Source: Saccharicrinis fermentans DSM 9555 = JCM 21142 (GTDB lineage Bacteria > Bacteroidota > Bacteroidia > Bacteroidales > Marinilabiliaceae). Taken from it: a stretch of DNA of 64,000 bases. The notes below the pieces were generated by a model. The model had not been told where the DNA came from and did not search any database. It was given only the letters and a program-made list of their open reading frames with translations. Each line of letters opens with the position of its first letter. Position 1 is the stretch's first letter. Positions 55,787 through 63,835 of this stretch are shown piece by piece. The position numbers were made by a program, and so were the translations under genes. The stretch is from assembly GCF_000517085.1 (NCBI RefSeq), contig NZ_KI912107.1, forward strand, positions 3,159,980 to 3,223,979, read 5' to 3'.

Positions 55787-57916
55787 CTATTTTTTCTTCT
55801 TTACCTCAGGGTAAGAAACCCGGGCATGATATATATTTTTTAGTTTTTTCTTAAACACAGATTTTGCCGTAGTGATTTCCCTAAAAGTAATGGGCGCATT
55901 AAAAAACTGACCTTCTTTTATCTGAGCATTCACAATATTCTCCACTAATTTATCTATCGCCTCATCCGTATAATTCTTTAAACTCCTACTGGCCGCCTCT
56001 ATTGAATCAGCCATCATTAATATGGCGGTTTCCTTGGTAAAAGGCGTTGGGCCAGGATAAGTAAAGTTCTTTTCCTCCGGTTTTTTATCCGGATGCTCAT
56101 TAATAAATGAATTATAAAAATACCTTGTTTTCGTAGTGCCCTGATGTGTAGCAATAAAGTCTATAATTTTTTGTGGCAATTTATGCTTCCGAGCAATTTT
56201 AACACCTCCCTCAATATGGTCAATCACTAATTTTGCACTCTGTTCATAATCCATATTATCATGCGGATTGATACCCGAAGTTTGATTCTCAGTAAAATAC
56301 AATGGAGTGGCTGTTTTTCCAATATCATGATACATAGCTCCAGCCCTTACCAAAAGAGGGTTCGCATCAATCTCATAAGCTACCTCTTGTGCCAAATTAC
56401 CCACCTGTATGGAATGCTGAAAAGTACCCGGAGCATTTTCTGCCAACTTACGAAGCAATGGATGATTCGTATCTGACAACTCTACCAACGTTACATCCGA
56501 AAGAAAGCCAAAAAGCTTTTCGAAAATATAAATCAATGGATACACAATAAAAATCAATATTCCATTGATTCCAAAATACATAAAATACCTATAATTAATA
56601 GTTTGAATATTCCCTTCCCTTATCAGATGCAGTCCTGTATAAAAAACACTGTAGGTAAGAAATATAAAAATAGCAGAACGAACAATCTGAGCCCTTCTGG
56701 CCATCTTATACAAACTAAAGATAGCCGCAATACCTCCAGGAATTTGCAAGAAAAGAAATTCAAAACTATTATCACTAAAAAAAGAAGCCAATACCATGGC
56801 CACAACGAACATAAAGAAACCAAGTCGTGAATCCATAAAAGTTCTCACAATCAGTGGTAATATGGTAAAGGGAATAACCCAAATAGGGACATCAGCAATA
56901 CGATAAGAAATAAATGCCATCATAATCACCGTACATAACATCAACAATAAAAAAGTCACATACTTAAGATTTAAGAACACATCTTTTCTATAAAAATAGA
57001 GAAATAGAAACAAACCGGTCATAAACATAAGTGTAATCAACACATGCCCAGCCCAAATCTGGTTATATTGCGACAAAGTTCCTACCCGGGATTCATATTC
57101 TCGTTTATACGAGTCCAATTTTTTAATACCATTCTCATCAATGATTTCCCCCTTGTCAATAACACGCTGCCCACCTAAAACAATACCATTTGTAAGTGCC
57201 ATATTTTTAAGTACTCTATCCCGCTCTTTCACAGTTCTTTCCTCGTCAAGCACAATATTCGTGATCAAAAATTCATTGAGCTGCAGTTCCGAAATAAAAT
57301 TCTCAACACCCGTAAAGTCATTGGTAGCAAAAGCCAATCCCTTGGCCACCTCTTTAATTATAAACTGGTATGATGATCTTAAAGTCAGAAACTCATTAGC
57401 CATAAAAGGTTCTGCCAGATTCTCCTTCACCACCATTAGCTCCAGCTTTTCTTTTCTTGAAGCATACTCTTCAGGAATCGCAATAATACCTTTATCATAC
57501 ACCTGCCACAAAACAGTATCAACCAATTCCTTCACCAATCTTGTATTTTCTTTATTACGGACTTTACGTTTTAAAAACTTATACTTCTTGATGTAATCCG
57601 GTAATTTTTTTTCAAAGGTTAGATGAAAATTTTGTGCTACTTTTTTTACAGCAGTACTATCATACAAAAAATACGGCCTAAAATTTTTAAGTATACTATC
57701 GCGCTCCACATCCAATTCTTGGCTGGTCTTAAAAATTCGAAAATCAAATGGGGCAATTAACACTTCATAGCGCCACGGTTCGCCTTTACTATATTCATAT
57801 CTAAACTTTCGTTCCCGAGGCATCAAGTTGGCAATAATAAGTACAGCTGCCAAAAACAACAATATTCTATAGGATGCTTGAGAATATTTTTTTAACCGTT
57901 GAAGAAACTCTTTCAT
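55787..57916 (-). CDS. pgpH: PgpH-type HD-domain membrane protein, c-di-AMP phosphodiesterase
   Basis: A 709-residue protein with the PgpH layout: one N-terminal membrane helix, an extracytoplasmic 7TMR-HDED domain (about 50-265), seven membrane helices (about 285-475), and a cytoplasmic HD domain from about 490 with GTFQHSIQVGNLAQEVAY, MYHDIGKTATP, IDHIEGGVKIA, ATHQGTT and MMADSIEAASRSL. In Firmicutes PgpH hydrolyses the second messenger c-di-AMP, and the HD residues are present here. The ATG at 57916 (MKEFLQRLKK) is chosen over a TTG 11 codons upstream. Confidence 0.93.
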   Translation of the reverse strand: MKEFLQRLKKYSQASYRILLFLAAVLIIANLMPRERKFRYEYSKGEPWRYEVLIAPFDFRIFKTSQELDVERDSILKNFRPYFLYDSTAVKKVAQNFHLTFEKKLPDYIKKYKFLKRKVRNKENTRLVKELVDTVLWQVYDKGIIAIPEEYASRKEKLELMVVKENLAEPFMANEFLTLRSSYQFIIKEVAKGLAFATNDFTGVENFISELQLNEFLITNIVLDEERTVKERDRVLKNMALTNGIVLGGQRVIDKGEIIDENGIKKLDSYKREYESRVGTLSQYNQIWAGHVLITLMFMTGLFLFLYFYRKDVFLNLKYVTFLLLMLCTVIMMAFISYRIADVPIWVIPFTILPLIVRTFMDSRLGFFMFVVAMVLASFFSDNSFEFLFLQIPGGIAAIFSLYKMARRAQIVRSAIFIFLTYSVFYTGLHLIREGNIQTINYRYFMYFGINGILIFIVYPLIYIFEKLFGFLSDVTLVELSDTNHPLLRKLAENAPGTFQHSIQVGNLAQEVAYEIDANPLLVRAGAMYHDIGKTATPLYFTENQTSGINPHDNMDYEQSAKLVIDHIEGGVKIARKHKLPQKIIDFIATHQGTTKTRYFYNSFINEHPDKKPEEKNFTYPGPTPFTKETAILMMADSIEAASRSLKNYTDEAIDKLVENIVNAQIKEGQFFNAPITFREITTAKSVFKKKLKNIYHARVSYPEVKKKK

Positions 57917-58068
57917 AAATACTAAATGACTTAAATAATACAACAACAAATATGCGTAAAATCAGTCACATAATCAGGCCTTCATGATGGTATAATGATA
58001 TTTTTACACAAGGCTCAATTTTGTTTAGGCATATTTTGGTATATTCGCAGCACTAAAATTTAAGGTAT

Positions 58069-58848
58069 ATGAACGGTTCTATCAGCGTATATAGTTTTAT
58101 TCCAGTAAGGAAAGAACCATCAGAAGCATCGGAACTTGTTACACAAATTCTTTTTGGAGAAACCTTTGTGGTTCTTGAAAAAGACAAAAAGTGGGCAAGA
58201 ATCAAGATGGATTTTGATGGTTATGAGGGCTGGATTGATGCTAAACTAATTTTTTCAATGGCCGAAACAGAATATGAGCTTTGGAAAAATACCGATGCAT
58301 GGATGGTTTCTACACCAAAAATAAACATCGTAAAAGACGGTTCTGGTACCACTATTACCATACCTGCCGGCAGTCGCATTGTTTTTAATGGCCACGATAG
58401 AAATAGTTTTTCCATTGGAAAAAATGACTATTTTATCTCCGGTCAAATCCCATCCCACAAAGAGTTAGGCATTAGAGAAGTAGCTACCTCTCTACTACAC
58501 ACCCCTTACCTATGGGGAGGAAGATCATACTTTGGCATTGACTGCTCAGGGCTTTCCCAAATAGTTTTTAAAATTAACGGAACCCGTATTCCCAGAGATG
58601 CTTATCAACAAATGGAGCTAGGTACCAATGTAAGTTTTGTGGAAGAAGCCAGAATTGGTGACCTCGCCTTTTTCGACAATGAGGATGGACATATTGTTCA
58701 TGTAGGAATCTGTTTGGGCTCCGGCAAAATCATCCATGCCCATGGCGAAGTAAGAGTGGATTCTTTGGATCACCAAGGTATCTTTAACCATGACACCAAT
58801 AAGTACTCTCATAAATTAAGAGTCATCAAACGAATCATACCAGCTTAA
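58069..58848 (+). CDS. NlpC/P60 cysteine peptidase with SH3-like domain
   Basis: A 259-residue C40 peptidase. Residues 1-60 form a bacterial SH3 domain (VRKEPSEASELVTQILFGET), with a second less clear SH3-like segment at about 75-125, and then the NlpC/P60 domain with catalytic Cys159 (IDCSGL), His211 (HIVHVGI) and His223 (IIHAHG). Such enzymes cut peptide cross-links of peptidoglycan, often L-Ala-D-Glu-DAP linkages, in turnover or recycling. There is no signal peptide, so it may work on recycled muropeptides in the cytoplasm. Four bases separate it from the Nudix gene. The upstream TATATTCG is a near -7 box. Confidence 0.9.
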   Translation: MNGSISVYSFIPVRKEPSEASELVTQILFGETFVVLEKDKKWARIKMDFDGYEGWIDAKLIFSMAETEYELWKNTDAWMVSTPKINIVKDGSGTTITIPAGSRIVFNGHDRNSFSIGKNDYFISGQIPSHKELGIREVATSLLHTPYLWGGRSYFGIDCSGLSQIVFKINGTRIPRDAYQQMELGTNVSFVEEARIGDLAFFDNEDGHIVHVGICLGSGKIIHAHGEVRVDSLDHQGIFNHDTNKYSHKLRVIKRIIPA

Positions 58849-58852
58849 AACT

Positions 58853-59281
58853 ATGCGTTTCACCTATAAATACCCCCGCCCAGCTGTAACTGTAGATGTC
58901 ATCCTAATCACCAAAGGTAAGCAGCCACAAATACTCCTCATCGAGAGAAAGCATGAACCTTACGAAGGGTGCTGGGCTTTTCCCGGAGGATTTTTAGATA
59001 TGGATGAAGACCTGGAAACAGCCGCCTTGCGTGAACTGCAAGAAGAAACACATATACAAAACATCCAAATAAAACAATTTAAAAGTTACGGTGGAGTTCA
59101 GCGCGACCCAAGGGGCAGAACAATATCTGTGGTTTTTTATGCTTTTATAGAGGATGTGCTAATGGTTCAACCTGGAGACGATGCCAGCAAGGCGAAATGG
59201 TTTTCATTGGAAAAAATACCAACACTGGCATTTGACCACTCACTCATATTAAATGAGTTTAAGGAAACTTTCCTATCCTAA
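58853..59281 (+). CDS. Nudix hydrolase
   Basis: A 142-residue Nudix protein. The Nudix box spans 46-68: Gly46, Glu52, Arg60-Glu61-Leu62 and Glu64-Glu65 are all in place (GGFLDMDEDLETAALRELQE), though the usual Gly after the Glu pair is Thr-His. These enzymes hydrolyse nucleoside diphosphates linked to another group. The substrate is unknown; ADP-ribose or 8-oxo-dGTP are typical possibilities. It is the second gene of a two-gene unit with the NlpC/P60 peptidase. Confidence 0.93.
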   Translation: MRFTYKYPRPAVTVDVILITKGKQPQILLIERKHEPYEGCWAFPGGFLDMDEDLETAALRELQEETHIQNIQIKQFKSYGGVQRDPRGRTISVVFYAFIEDVLMVQPGDDASKAKWFSLEKIPTLAFDHSLILNEFKETFLS

Positions 59282-59400
59282 TGCATGGCTTTTCAAAATA
59301 AAAATTAGCTAGGTATAATTTACTCCTGCTGTATAACCACAACTACGGGGCACATTATCGTTTTATGGCCTAGTTTTATTTACATTCTTGATAAATCAAA

Positions 59401-60738
59401 TCAACGCATTTCAAATAATTCTTGATGAAATTTTGCTTTAAATCCATTTGTTTTAAAGTCTTTTTTTATTGATTTCCCCATTTTCGAAGGACCACAAAAC
59501 CAAACACTGGCAGACACCCAATCTGAAATAGTATTTCGGATATGTTCTCCTGAAATTAAAGCAGATTTGGAGGCTTCAAACAAATGTAGATTGATGTTAG
59601 CTGCTGTTGCGAGTTGCTGTAATTGTCCCTCTAAAGTAGCATCTAATTTATATGCTGCGTAGAAAAAATCAATTTTTTGCATATTACTCAGTTGTCCCAA
59701 GCCTTCCATTCGTGCCAAAAACGGAGTAATACCAACACCACCACCTATCCATATTTGACTTTCTTTGTTATCGTTAAACGTAAAATTACCATAAGGACCT
59801 TCAACAACTATCGAATCGCCGATTTTTAATTTATTAGCCAATGTATTGGTATAATCACCAAGAGCCTTAATCGTAAAACTTATATTTGGGGTGTTTCTAT
59901 CCCAAGCCGAACTTATGGTAAAAGGATGGGATGGTTCTCTCTTTTCTAATTTTAAAAATGCAAATTGCCCCGCATTATGTCCTTTCCACTTATCGCTTCT
60001 TACTATTAATTCAAACATATTCATATCGGAATAAGACTTGATAGATTGAATGAATCCCTCCGTTTTTTGTTTTTTACCCACTTGTCCCAAAAGTACTATA
60101 ACCGAAGAAACGGTTCCTAGTACCATTAAAATTGCCATAGTAATACCAATAGGCTCCGTCCAATACTCAATATACATTAAGGCAAAAGAATGAAAAACCA
60201 ACGCCAAATAAATTACCGCCATCACAATATGCGTTTTCGCAAATATGTGATAAGGTATTTTCTTTAGCAATGCCATAATAAGAAATAGGACCGTTAAATA
60301 GAAAGCATACTCCCCTACTTGGTGAGCCGAAACCTCAAGAGTTTCTAAAAGCTGCTCGAATGCGGAGGGTTCAGTATCAGAAACAGTGGCACCTGAGATA
60401 GCATCTAAAGTTATGAGATTATCTAAACGCAACCACCAATCCGGCAACTTTGCTACCAACCAATGCATAATGGAAAACGAAAAAGCAATAATACCAAGCC
60501 ATTTATGTAAGCGATAGATCTTATCAAGCCCATTCAAACGCTTTTCAAGCCACAGGTGACGCGTTGCCAATATCATTGAAAACGTCATCGCAGAAAAAGC
60601 AATAACTCCAGTAAATTGATCTAAACTTTTGGTAAATAAGTCGTAATCGAATGGAATATACAGTAAGGTATTTGTTAAAAACCAAATTATTGTGATGGAA
60701 ATAAATAGTGCAGCAAGTGTTATTTTTATTCGTGTCAT
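59401..60738 (-). CDS. ferric-reductase-like transmembrane flavoprotein
   Basis: A 445-residue membrane protein. The N-terminal half has about six membrane helices of the ferric reductase-like domain, with His residues suited to heme binding (YRLHKWLGIIAFSFSIMHWL, FAKTHIVMAVIYLALVFHSF). The C-terminal half is an FAD/NAD(P) reductase module: HPFTISSAWDR for flavin, VVEGPYGNF, and the pyridine nucleotide site WIGGGVGITPFLARM. It would pass electrons from cytoplasmic NAD(P)H across the membrane to iron or another acceptor. It follows a lipidated nitroreductase gene by 44 bases, which may be a partner. Confidence 0.88.
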   Translation of the reverse strand: MTRIKITLAALFISITIIWFLTNTLLYIPFDYDLFTKSLDQFTGVIAFSAMTFSMILATRHLWLEKRLNGLDKIYRLHKWLGIIAFSFSIMHWLVAKLPDWWLRLDNLITLDAISGATVSDTEPSAFEQLLETLEVSAHQVGEYAFYLTVLFLIMALLKKIPYHIFAKTHIVMAVIYLALVFHSFALMYIEYWTEPIGITMAILMVLGTVSSVIVLLGQVGKKQKTEGFIQSIKSYSDMNMFELIVRSDKWKGHNAGQFAFLKLEKREPSHPFTISSAWDRNTPNISFTIKALGDYTNTLANKLKIGDSIVVEGPYGNFTFNDNKESQIWIGGGVGITPFLARMEGLGQLSNMQKIDFFYAAYKLDATLEGQLQQLATAANINLHLFEASKSALISGEHIRNTISDWVSASVWFCGPSKMGKSIKKDFKTNGFKAKFHQELFEMR

Positions 60739-60782
60739 ATTAGTTTGCTAATTTCCCAAGTGCCTTTTGTCATGAAAACTAA

Positions 60783-61532
60783 TTAAAGTTCAATAATTAC
60801 ATCTTCTTTTGCCATACGTGCTTTTGGCAATTTACGATTGTAATCTTTTTTATCATCATGATAACCAATCGCTAAGGCAAAAGTACATTTGTAATCATCG
60901 CCTAATTCTTTGGCAAACTCCTCCCCAATCGCCTCTGCATCTACACCCTCCATTGGTGTGGAATCAATCTTTAAACGTGATAATGCGTGTAACACATTAC
61001 CTAACGCAATGTAAGACTGTGCTTTTGTCCAGTTACTATTATTTCCGTTTTCATCGGCCGCCTTTTCAGCAAATTTGAATGCATTTGTTAGCATTTTGTC
61101 ATATCCTTTTTGATTCATGCGGCCGGCCTTTACGCTCGCATCTAATCGTTTTTTGTAATCCTCTTTGTCAAAATGAACTTTATTGGCAAAAAGAATAATT
61201 TCTGAAGCATTGGTAGCGTGTGGTTGATTAAATTTATAACTTTCAAAAGTTTTGGCCAAACGTTGTTTTGCTTCATCACTTTTAATAACGATGAATTTCC
61301 AAGGTTGTGAATTAATAGAGGAAGGTGATAAACGCAACACTTCTTCGATGGTTGCTAAATTCTCGGGCGAAACACGTTTTGTTTTATCATAAGCCTTTGC
61401 TGTATAGCGTTGGTTTAGGTCTTCTATGATTTGATGATCCAGAGAAATCGTTGATGATTCTTCTTTTTCTTTTGAAGTACAAGCACTTAAGACTCCCACG
61501 ATAGTTGCTATAATTAAAATCCCTTTTTTCAT
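60783..61532 (-). CDS. nitroreductase-family protein with lipoprotein signal
   Basis: A 249-residue NfsB-type nitroreductase fold: QRYTAKAYDKTKRVSPENLA, LSPSSINSQPWKFIVIKS for FMN binding, and the late KCTFALAIGYHDDKKDYN. Unlike typical cytoplasmic members it begins with a lipoprotein signal (ATIVGVLSAC, Cys18), so it should be anchored on the outer face of the inner membrane or in the outer membrane. A flavin enzyme there needs a non-NADPH electron source; the adjacent membrane flavocytochrome-like gene could supply it, but that is inference. Functional assignment beyond the fold is not possible. Confidence 0.85.
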   Translation of the reverse strand: MKKGILIIATIVGVLSACTSKEKEESSTISLDHQIIEDLNQRYTAKAYDKTKRVSPENLATIEEVLRLSPSSINSQPWKFIVIKSDEAKQRLAKTFESYKFNQPHATNASEIILFANKVHFDKEDYKKRLDASVKAGRMNQKGYDKMLTNAFKFAEKAADENGNNSNWTKAQSYIALGNVLHALSRLKIDSTPMEGVDAEAIGEEFAKELGDDYKCTFALAIGYHDDKKDYNRKLPKARMAKEDVIIEL

Positions 61533-61654
61533 TTCTGTAAATAATTAATGTTAAACTATAATTTTTATAGTGCCAAAAATATATACAGTTTTCAAATTAC
61601 ACAATAACAGTCAAAAAGGATAGTATGATTTTCTGTTGTTACTATATTGGTTAT

Positions 61655-61750
61655 ATGCATGCGTATAAGTACGCGCAGCCGAGTAAACAAAGGGAGTTTC
61701 ACACTAAGCCTCTCACAGAACCCTACATATTAACACCCCGTCATGCGGCT
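61655..61750 (-). mobile_element. possible group II intron fragment
   Basis: On the minus strand this reads AGCCGCATGACGGGG, then GGGTTCTGTGAGAGGC, then GTGAAACTCCC, then TTTACTCGGCTG. That succession resembles the conserved RNA segment of bacterial group II introns just before the reverse-transcriptase ORF (GAGCCG...ATGTACGGTTCTGTGAGGGG...CTACTCGAC). No reverse transcriptase frame and no intron ends are present, so it would be a scrap. Recognised by pattern only. Confidence 0.45.
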
Positions 61751-61778
61751 ATTATTATATTATTGATACAAATTTTAA

Positions 61779-61967
61779 CAAGGTGAACCAGAGATTGCTA
61801 ATTCAGATCAAGGGGCGCAATTTACCTGAAAAAATGAATTAACGCACTAAAATTCAAGGTGATTAAAACAGCGTGAATAATAAAAAAGAGCCTTGAATAA
61901 TATATACATAGAACACTTATAAAGAACCGTAAAAAGAGATGACGTATATTTGAATTCCACAAACGAT
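61779..61967 (+). pseudogene. decayed IS3-family transposase (OrfB) fragment
   Basis: Three short pieces in consistent order translate to parts of the IS3 OrfB integrase core. GEPEIANSDQGAQFT at 61782-61826 resembles the N-S-D-Q-G-S-Q-F-T core; then, one frame over, a segment with INALK and YIHRTLIKN (about 61828-61935, with stop codons); then, back in the first frame, DDVYLNSTND at 61938-61967. Two frameshifts and several stops show it is dead. No IS ends were found. Confidence 0.72.
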
Positions 61968-61984
61968 TAATAGAGATAATAGAC

Positions 61985-62059
61985 TTCCCACTTCTTCAAT
62001 TCGGGTGTAGCCAAAATACGCAATAAATCTTGTATTAATCAGCAGGAAAAAGCGTCCAT
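61985..62059 (-). pseudogene. truncated copy of the 92-aa gene
   Basis: From the ATG at 62059 the minus strand reads MDAFSC, stop, then LIQDLLRILATPELKKW, against MDAFFCRLVQDLLRILATPELKEW in the gene at 63372-63650. Similarity stops after about 25 codons, close to the IS3 relic, which may have caused the truncation. The in-frame TGA makes it non-functional. Confidence 0.8.
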
Positions 62060-62067
62060 CTTAACTA

Positions 62068-62220
62068 GTCTTTGCAAGAAAACTCCAAATACTGCGTTAT
62101 TCTCATTTTTGAAACAGTCATTTACAATCAGTAAACTCCTTGGTTTCAAAAATATCGAAAGCCTTGTCTTTGAAGCTTTCTTATCAAAGACAGAAAAAAC
62201 AGTCGTTTCCTTGCAGCCAC
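62068..62220. mobile_element. MITE-like repeat, copy 2
   Basis: A 153-bp copy of the element at 10310-10463, with TA on both sides (62066-62067 and 62221-62222). Ends TGCAAGAAAAC (62073-62083) and GTTTCCTTGCA (62205-62215) are inverted with one mismatch, and both internal inverted repeats are intact. It is part of a tandem duplication, so it is nearly identical to copy 3. It lies directly after the lipoprotein gene and before the broken 92-aa gene copy. Confidence 0.72.
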
Positions 62221-62244
62221 TAACTAAGATAGACGCTACTTTTA

Positions 62245-63357
62245 TTATTCTGTTATTTGGCGTATACCAAGTCGTGCACCTCTGCCTTCTTGCTCGGCTC
62301 TTATGTAATCAATTTCTGCATAAACCTGACCTTTACCATAATAGGCGATAGGGTTTGGCGTAACAAAGAAATCGCGTAGTTTTTCGGTATGCCAGGTTTT
62401 TCCTCTATCCGTGCTATATATGTAATTATACCAAGGGCCATCGTGATTCATGGCGTGAATATAATCGCCATGCACTGCTACATAGGTATACATTTTTATG
62501 CCCTTTGGTAGTTTTATTATTTCGTTGGTTTTTATAAATTTAATATGTGTTTTGTAATCCGATTGTTCTTTTGTGAAACTTACATACAGTTGCTTTTTGC
62601 AAGTGCTAATATTAACAGATAGCTTTTGTTTACACCCTTTAGGGTATATATCCTTAGCTAAAATTTCTTCTTCCCCGGTAATAAAATCATATTTCATATA
62701 GTTGTTATTGTGCAAATACTCCACTTCTGTTTCTGAAACCAATCTCGATATATTTATATAATAATCAGGACTATACTTAAAATCATGCCAAGTCACACCA
62801 CCATCATAAGTGTACTTATTTTCTGAGATTCGATTGTAGAAACTAAAAAAACTAGCTACACCTACCTTTTTATTTATAAAAAATAGGTTATCTATATTTA
62901 TCTTATCATAATTACTTACGATTTTCCACTTTTTAAAATCAGCATCAGCCTTCACCAAATAAGATGACCAATTTTTATCACCAGTAGCAACCGTAATATA
63001 ATAAGTGCTATCAATAAATACAACGCGCTCACAAACCCCTTTACCCAATATTGTCTTTTTAAAGTTATCGCCACCATCAGAGGATGTAAATACAATGGCA
63101 TCGCAACCAGGATCAGGTTCGTAATCCATAGATTGTGGTTCGTTACTACCCACTAAAATAAATTGCTGCTCGCTAACTGGCAATATTTTTTTTATATCGT
63201 AATTACTTAATGCCGCAAAATAAGTATCATGTTTGGTTTCACCCGGCATATCGATAAAATCTATTTCTTTCCAGTTCATATTTATTAATTGTCGTTTACA
63301 ATTAAATAGTAGCAGGGCTATTAATATTGTAATTATTACTAAAAAAAACTTCTTCAT
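62245..63357 (-). CDS. Asp-box repeat lipoprotein, function unknown
   Basis: A 370-residue exported protein. The signal ends in a probable lipobox (IALLLFNC, Cys20). Three Asp-box-like motifs (S/T-x-D-x-G-x-T-W) are visible: SSDGGDNF (92-99), TYDGGVTW (183-190) and STDRGKTW (315-322), which suggests a beta-propeller of the BNR/sialidase-like type without sialidase residues that I could confirm. It follows the 92-aa gene by 14 bases. The first 54 codons counted from the 3' end are repeated almost exactly at the right edge of the window. Its role is unknown; repeated exported genes like this are sometimes immunity or surface proteins. Confidence 0.8.
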   Translation of the reverse strand: MKKFFLVIITILIALLLFNCKRQLINMNWKEIDFIDMPGETKHDTYFAALSNYDIKKILPVSEQQFILVGSNEPQSMDYEPDPGCDAIVFTSSDGGDNFKKTILGKGVCERVVFIDSTYYITVATGDKNWSSYLVKADADFKKWKIVSNYDKINIDNLFFINKKVGVASFFSFYNRISENKYTYDGGVTWHDFKYSPDYYINISRLVSETEVEYLHNNNYMKYDFITGEEEILAKDIYPKGCKQKLSVNISTCKKQLYVSFTKEQSDYKTHIKFIKTNEIIKLPKGIKMYTYVAVHGDYIHAMNHDGPWYNYIYSTDRGKTWHTEKLRDFFVTPNPIAYYGKGQVYAEIDYIRAEQEGRGARLGIRQITE

Positions 63358-63371
63358 TTGTTATTATGTTC

Positions 63372-63650
63372 CTATAAGCTAAACTGTTCCCAGTGCGATT
63401 TTAATTCATTTAGTTTTTCATTTAATAACTTTTGGGAGTCTGTAATAATGCGTGTTGCATTAGGATGATCCTTTTTTAGTTTTTCCCAAGTAGCTTCAGT
63501 TATTTGCCAAGTTTCTAACTCATTGGGAATTATTTCGCAAGCCATAATCCATGCTTGCTCCCACGTATCCCATGCTGTCCACTCTTTTAATTCAGGTGTA
63601 GCCAAAATACGCAATAAATCTTGTACTAATCTGCAGAAAAAAGCGTCCAT
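63372..63650 (-). CDS. 92-aa hypothetical protein paired with the Asp-box lipoprotein
   Basis: A small soluble protein rich in Trp and Glu: MDAFFCRLVQDLLRI, then EWTAWDTWEQAW and a basic-acidic helical C-terminus ending SHWEQFSL. No family recognised. The ATG at 63650 is preferred: the frame stays open to a TTG at 63740, but that upstream part lies inside MITE copy 3. The broken copy at 61985-62059 begins at the same Met, which supports this start. Its pairing with the lipoprotein gene is repeated in the array. Confidence 0.65.
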   Translation of the reverse strand: MDAFFCRLVQDLLRILATPELKEWTAWDTWEQAWIMACEIIPNELETWQITEATWEKLKKDHPNATRIITDSQKLLNEKLNELKSHWEQFSL

Positions 63651-63658
63651 CTTAACTA

Positions 63659-63811
63659 GTCTTTGCAAGAAAACTCCAAATACTACGTTATTCTCATTTT
63701 TGAAACAGTCATTTACAATCAGTAAACTCCTTGGTTTCAAAAATATCGAAAGCCTTGTCTTTGAAGCTTTCTTATCAAAGACAGAAAAAACAGTCGTTTT
63801 CTTGCAGCCAC
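63659..63811. mobile_element. MITE-like repeat, copy 3
   Basis: A 153-bp copy with perfect 11-bp terminal inverted repeats, TGCAAGAAAAC (63664-63674) and GTTTTCTTGCA (63796-63806). The left TA is kept (63657-63658); the right one reads AA. It is offset from copy 2 by 1591 bases and almost identical to it. It lies between the end of the partial lipoprotein gene and the start of the 92-aa gene. Confidence 0.72.
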
Positions 63812-63835
63812 AAACTAAGATAGACGCTACTTTTA

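Noticed and set aside
62109-62351. plus-strand ORF across MITE copy 2 (and the similar one at 63523-63942)
   Set aside because: It runs through the MITE and antisense to the lipoprotein gene; the inverted-repeat structure explains the conservation better than coding.
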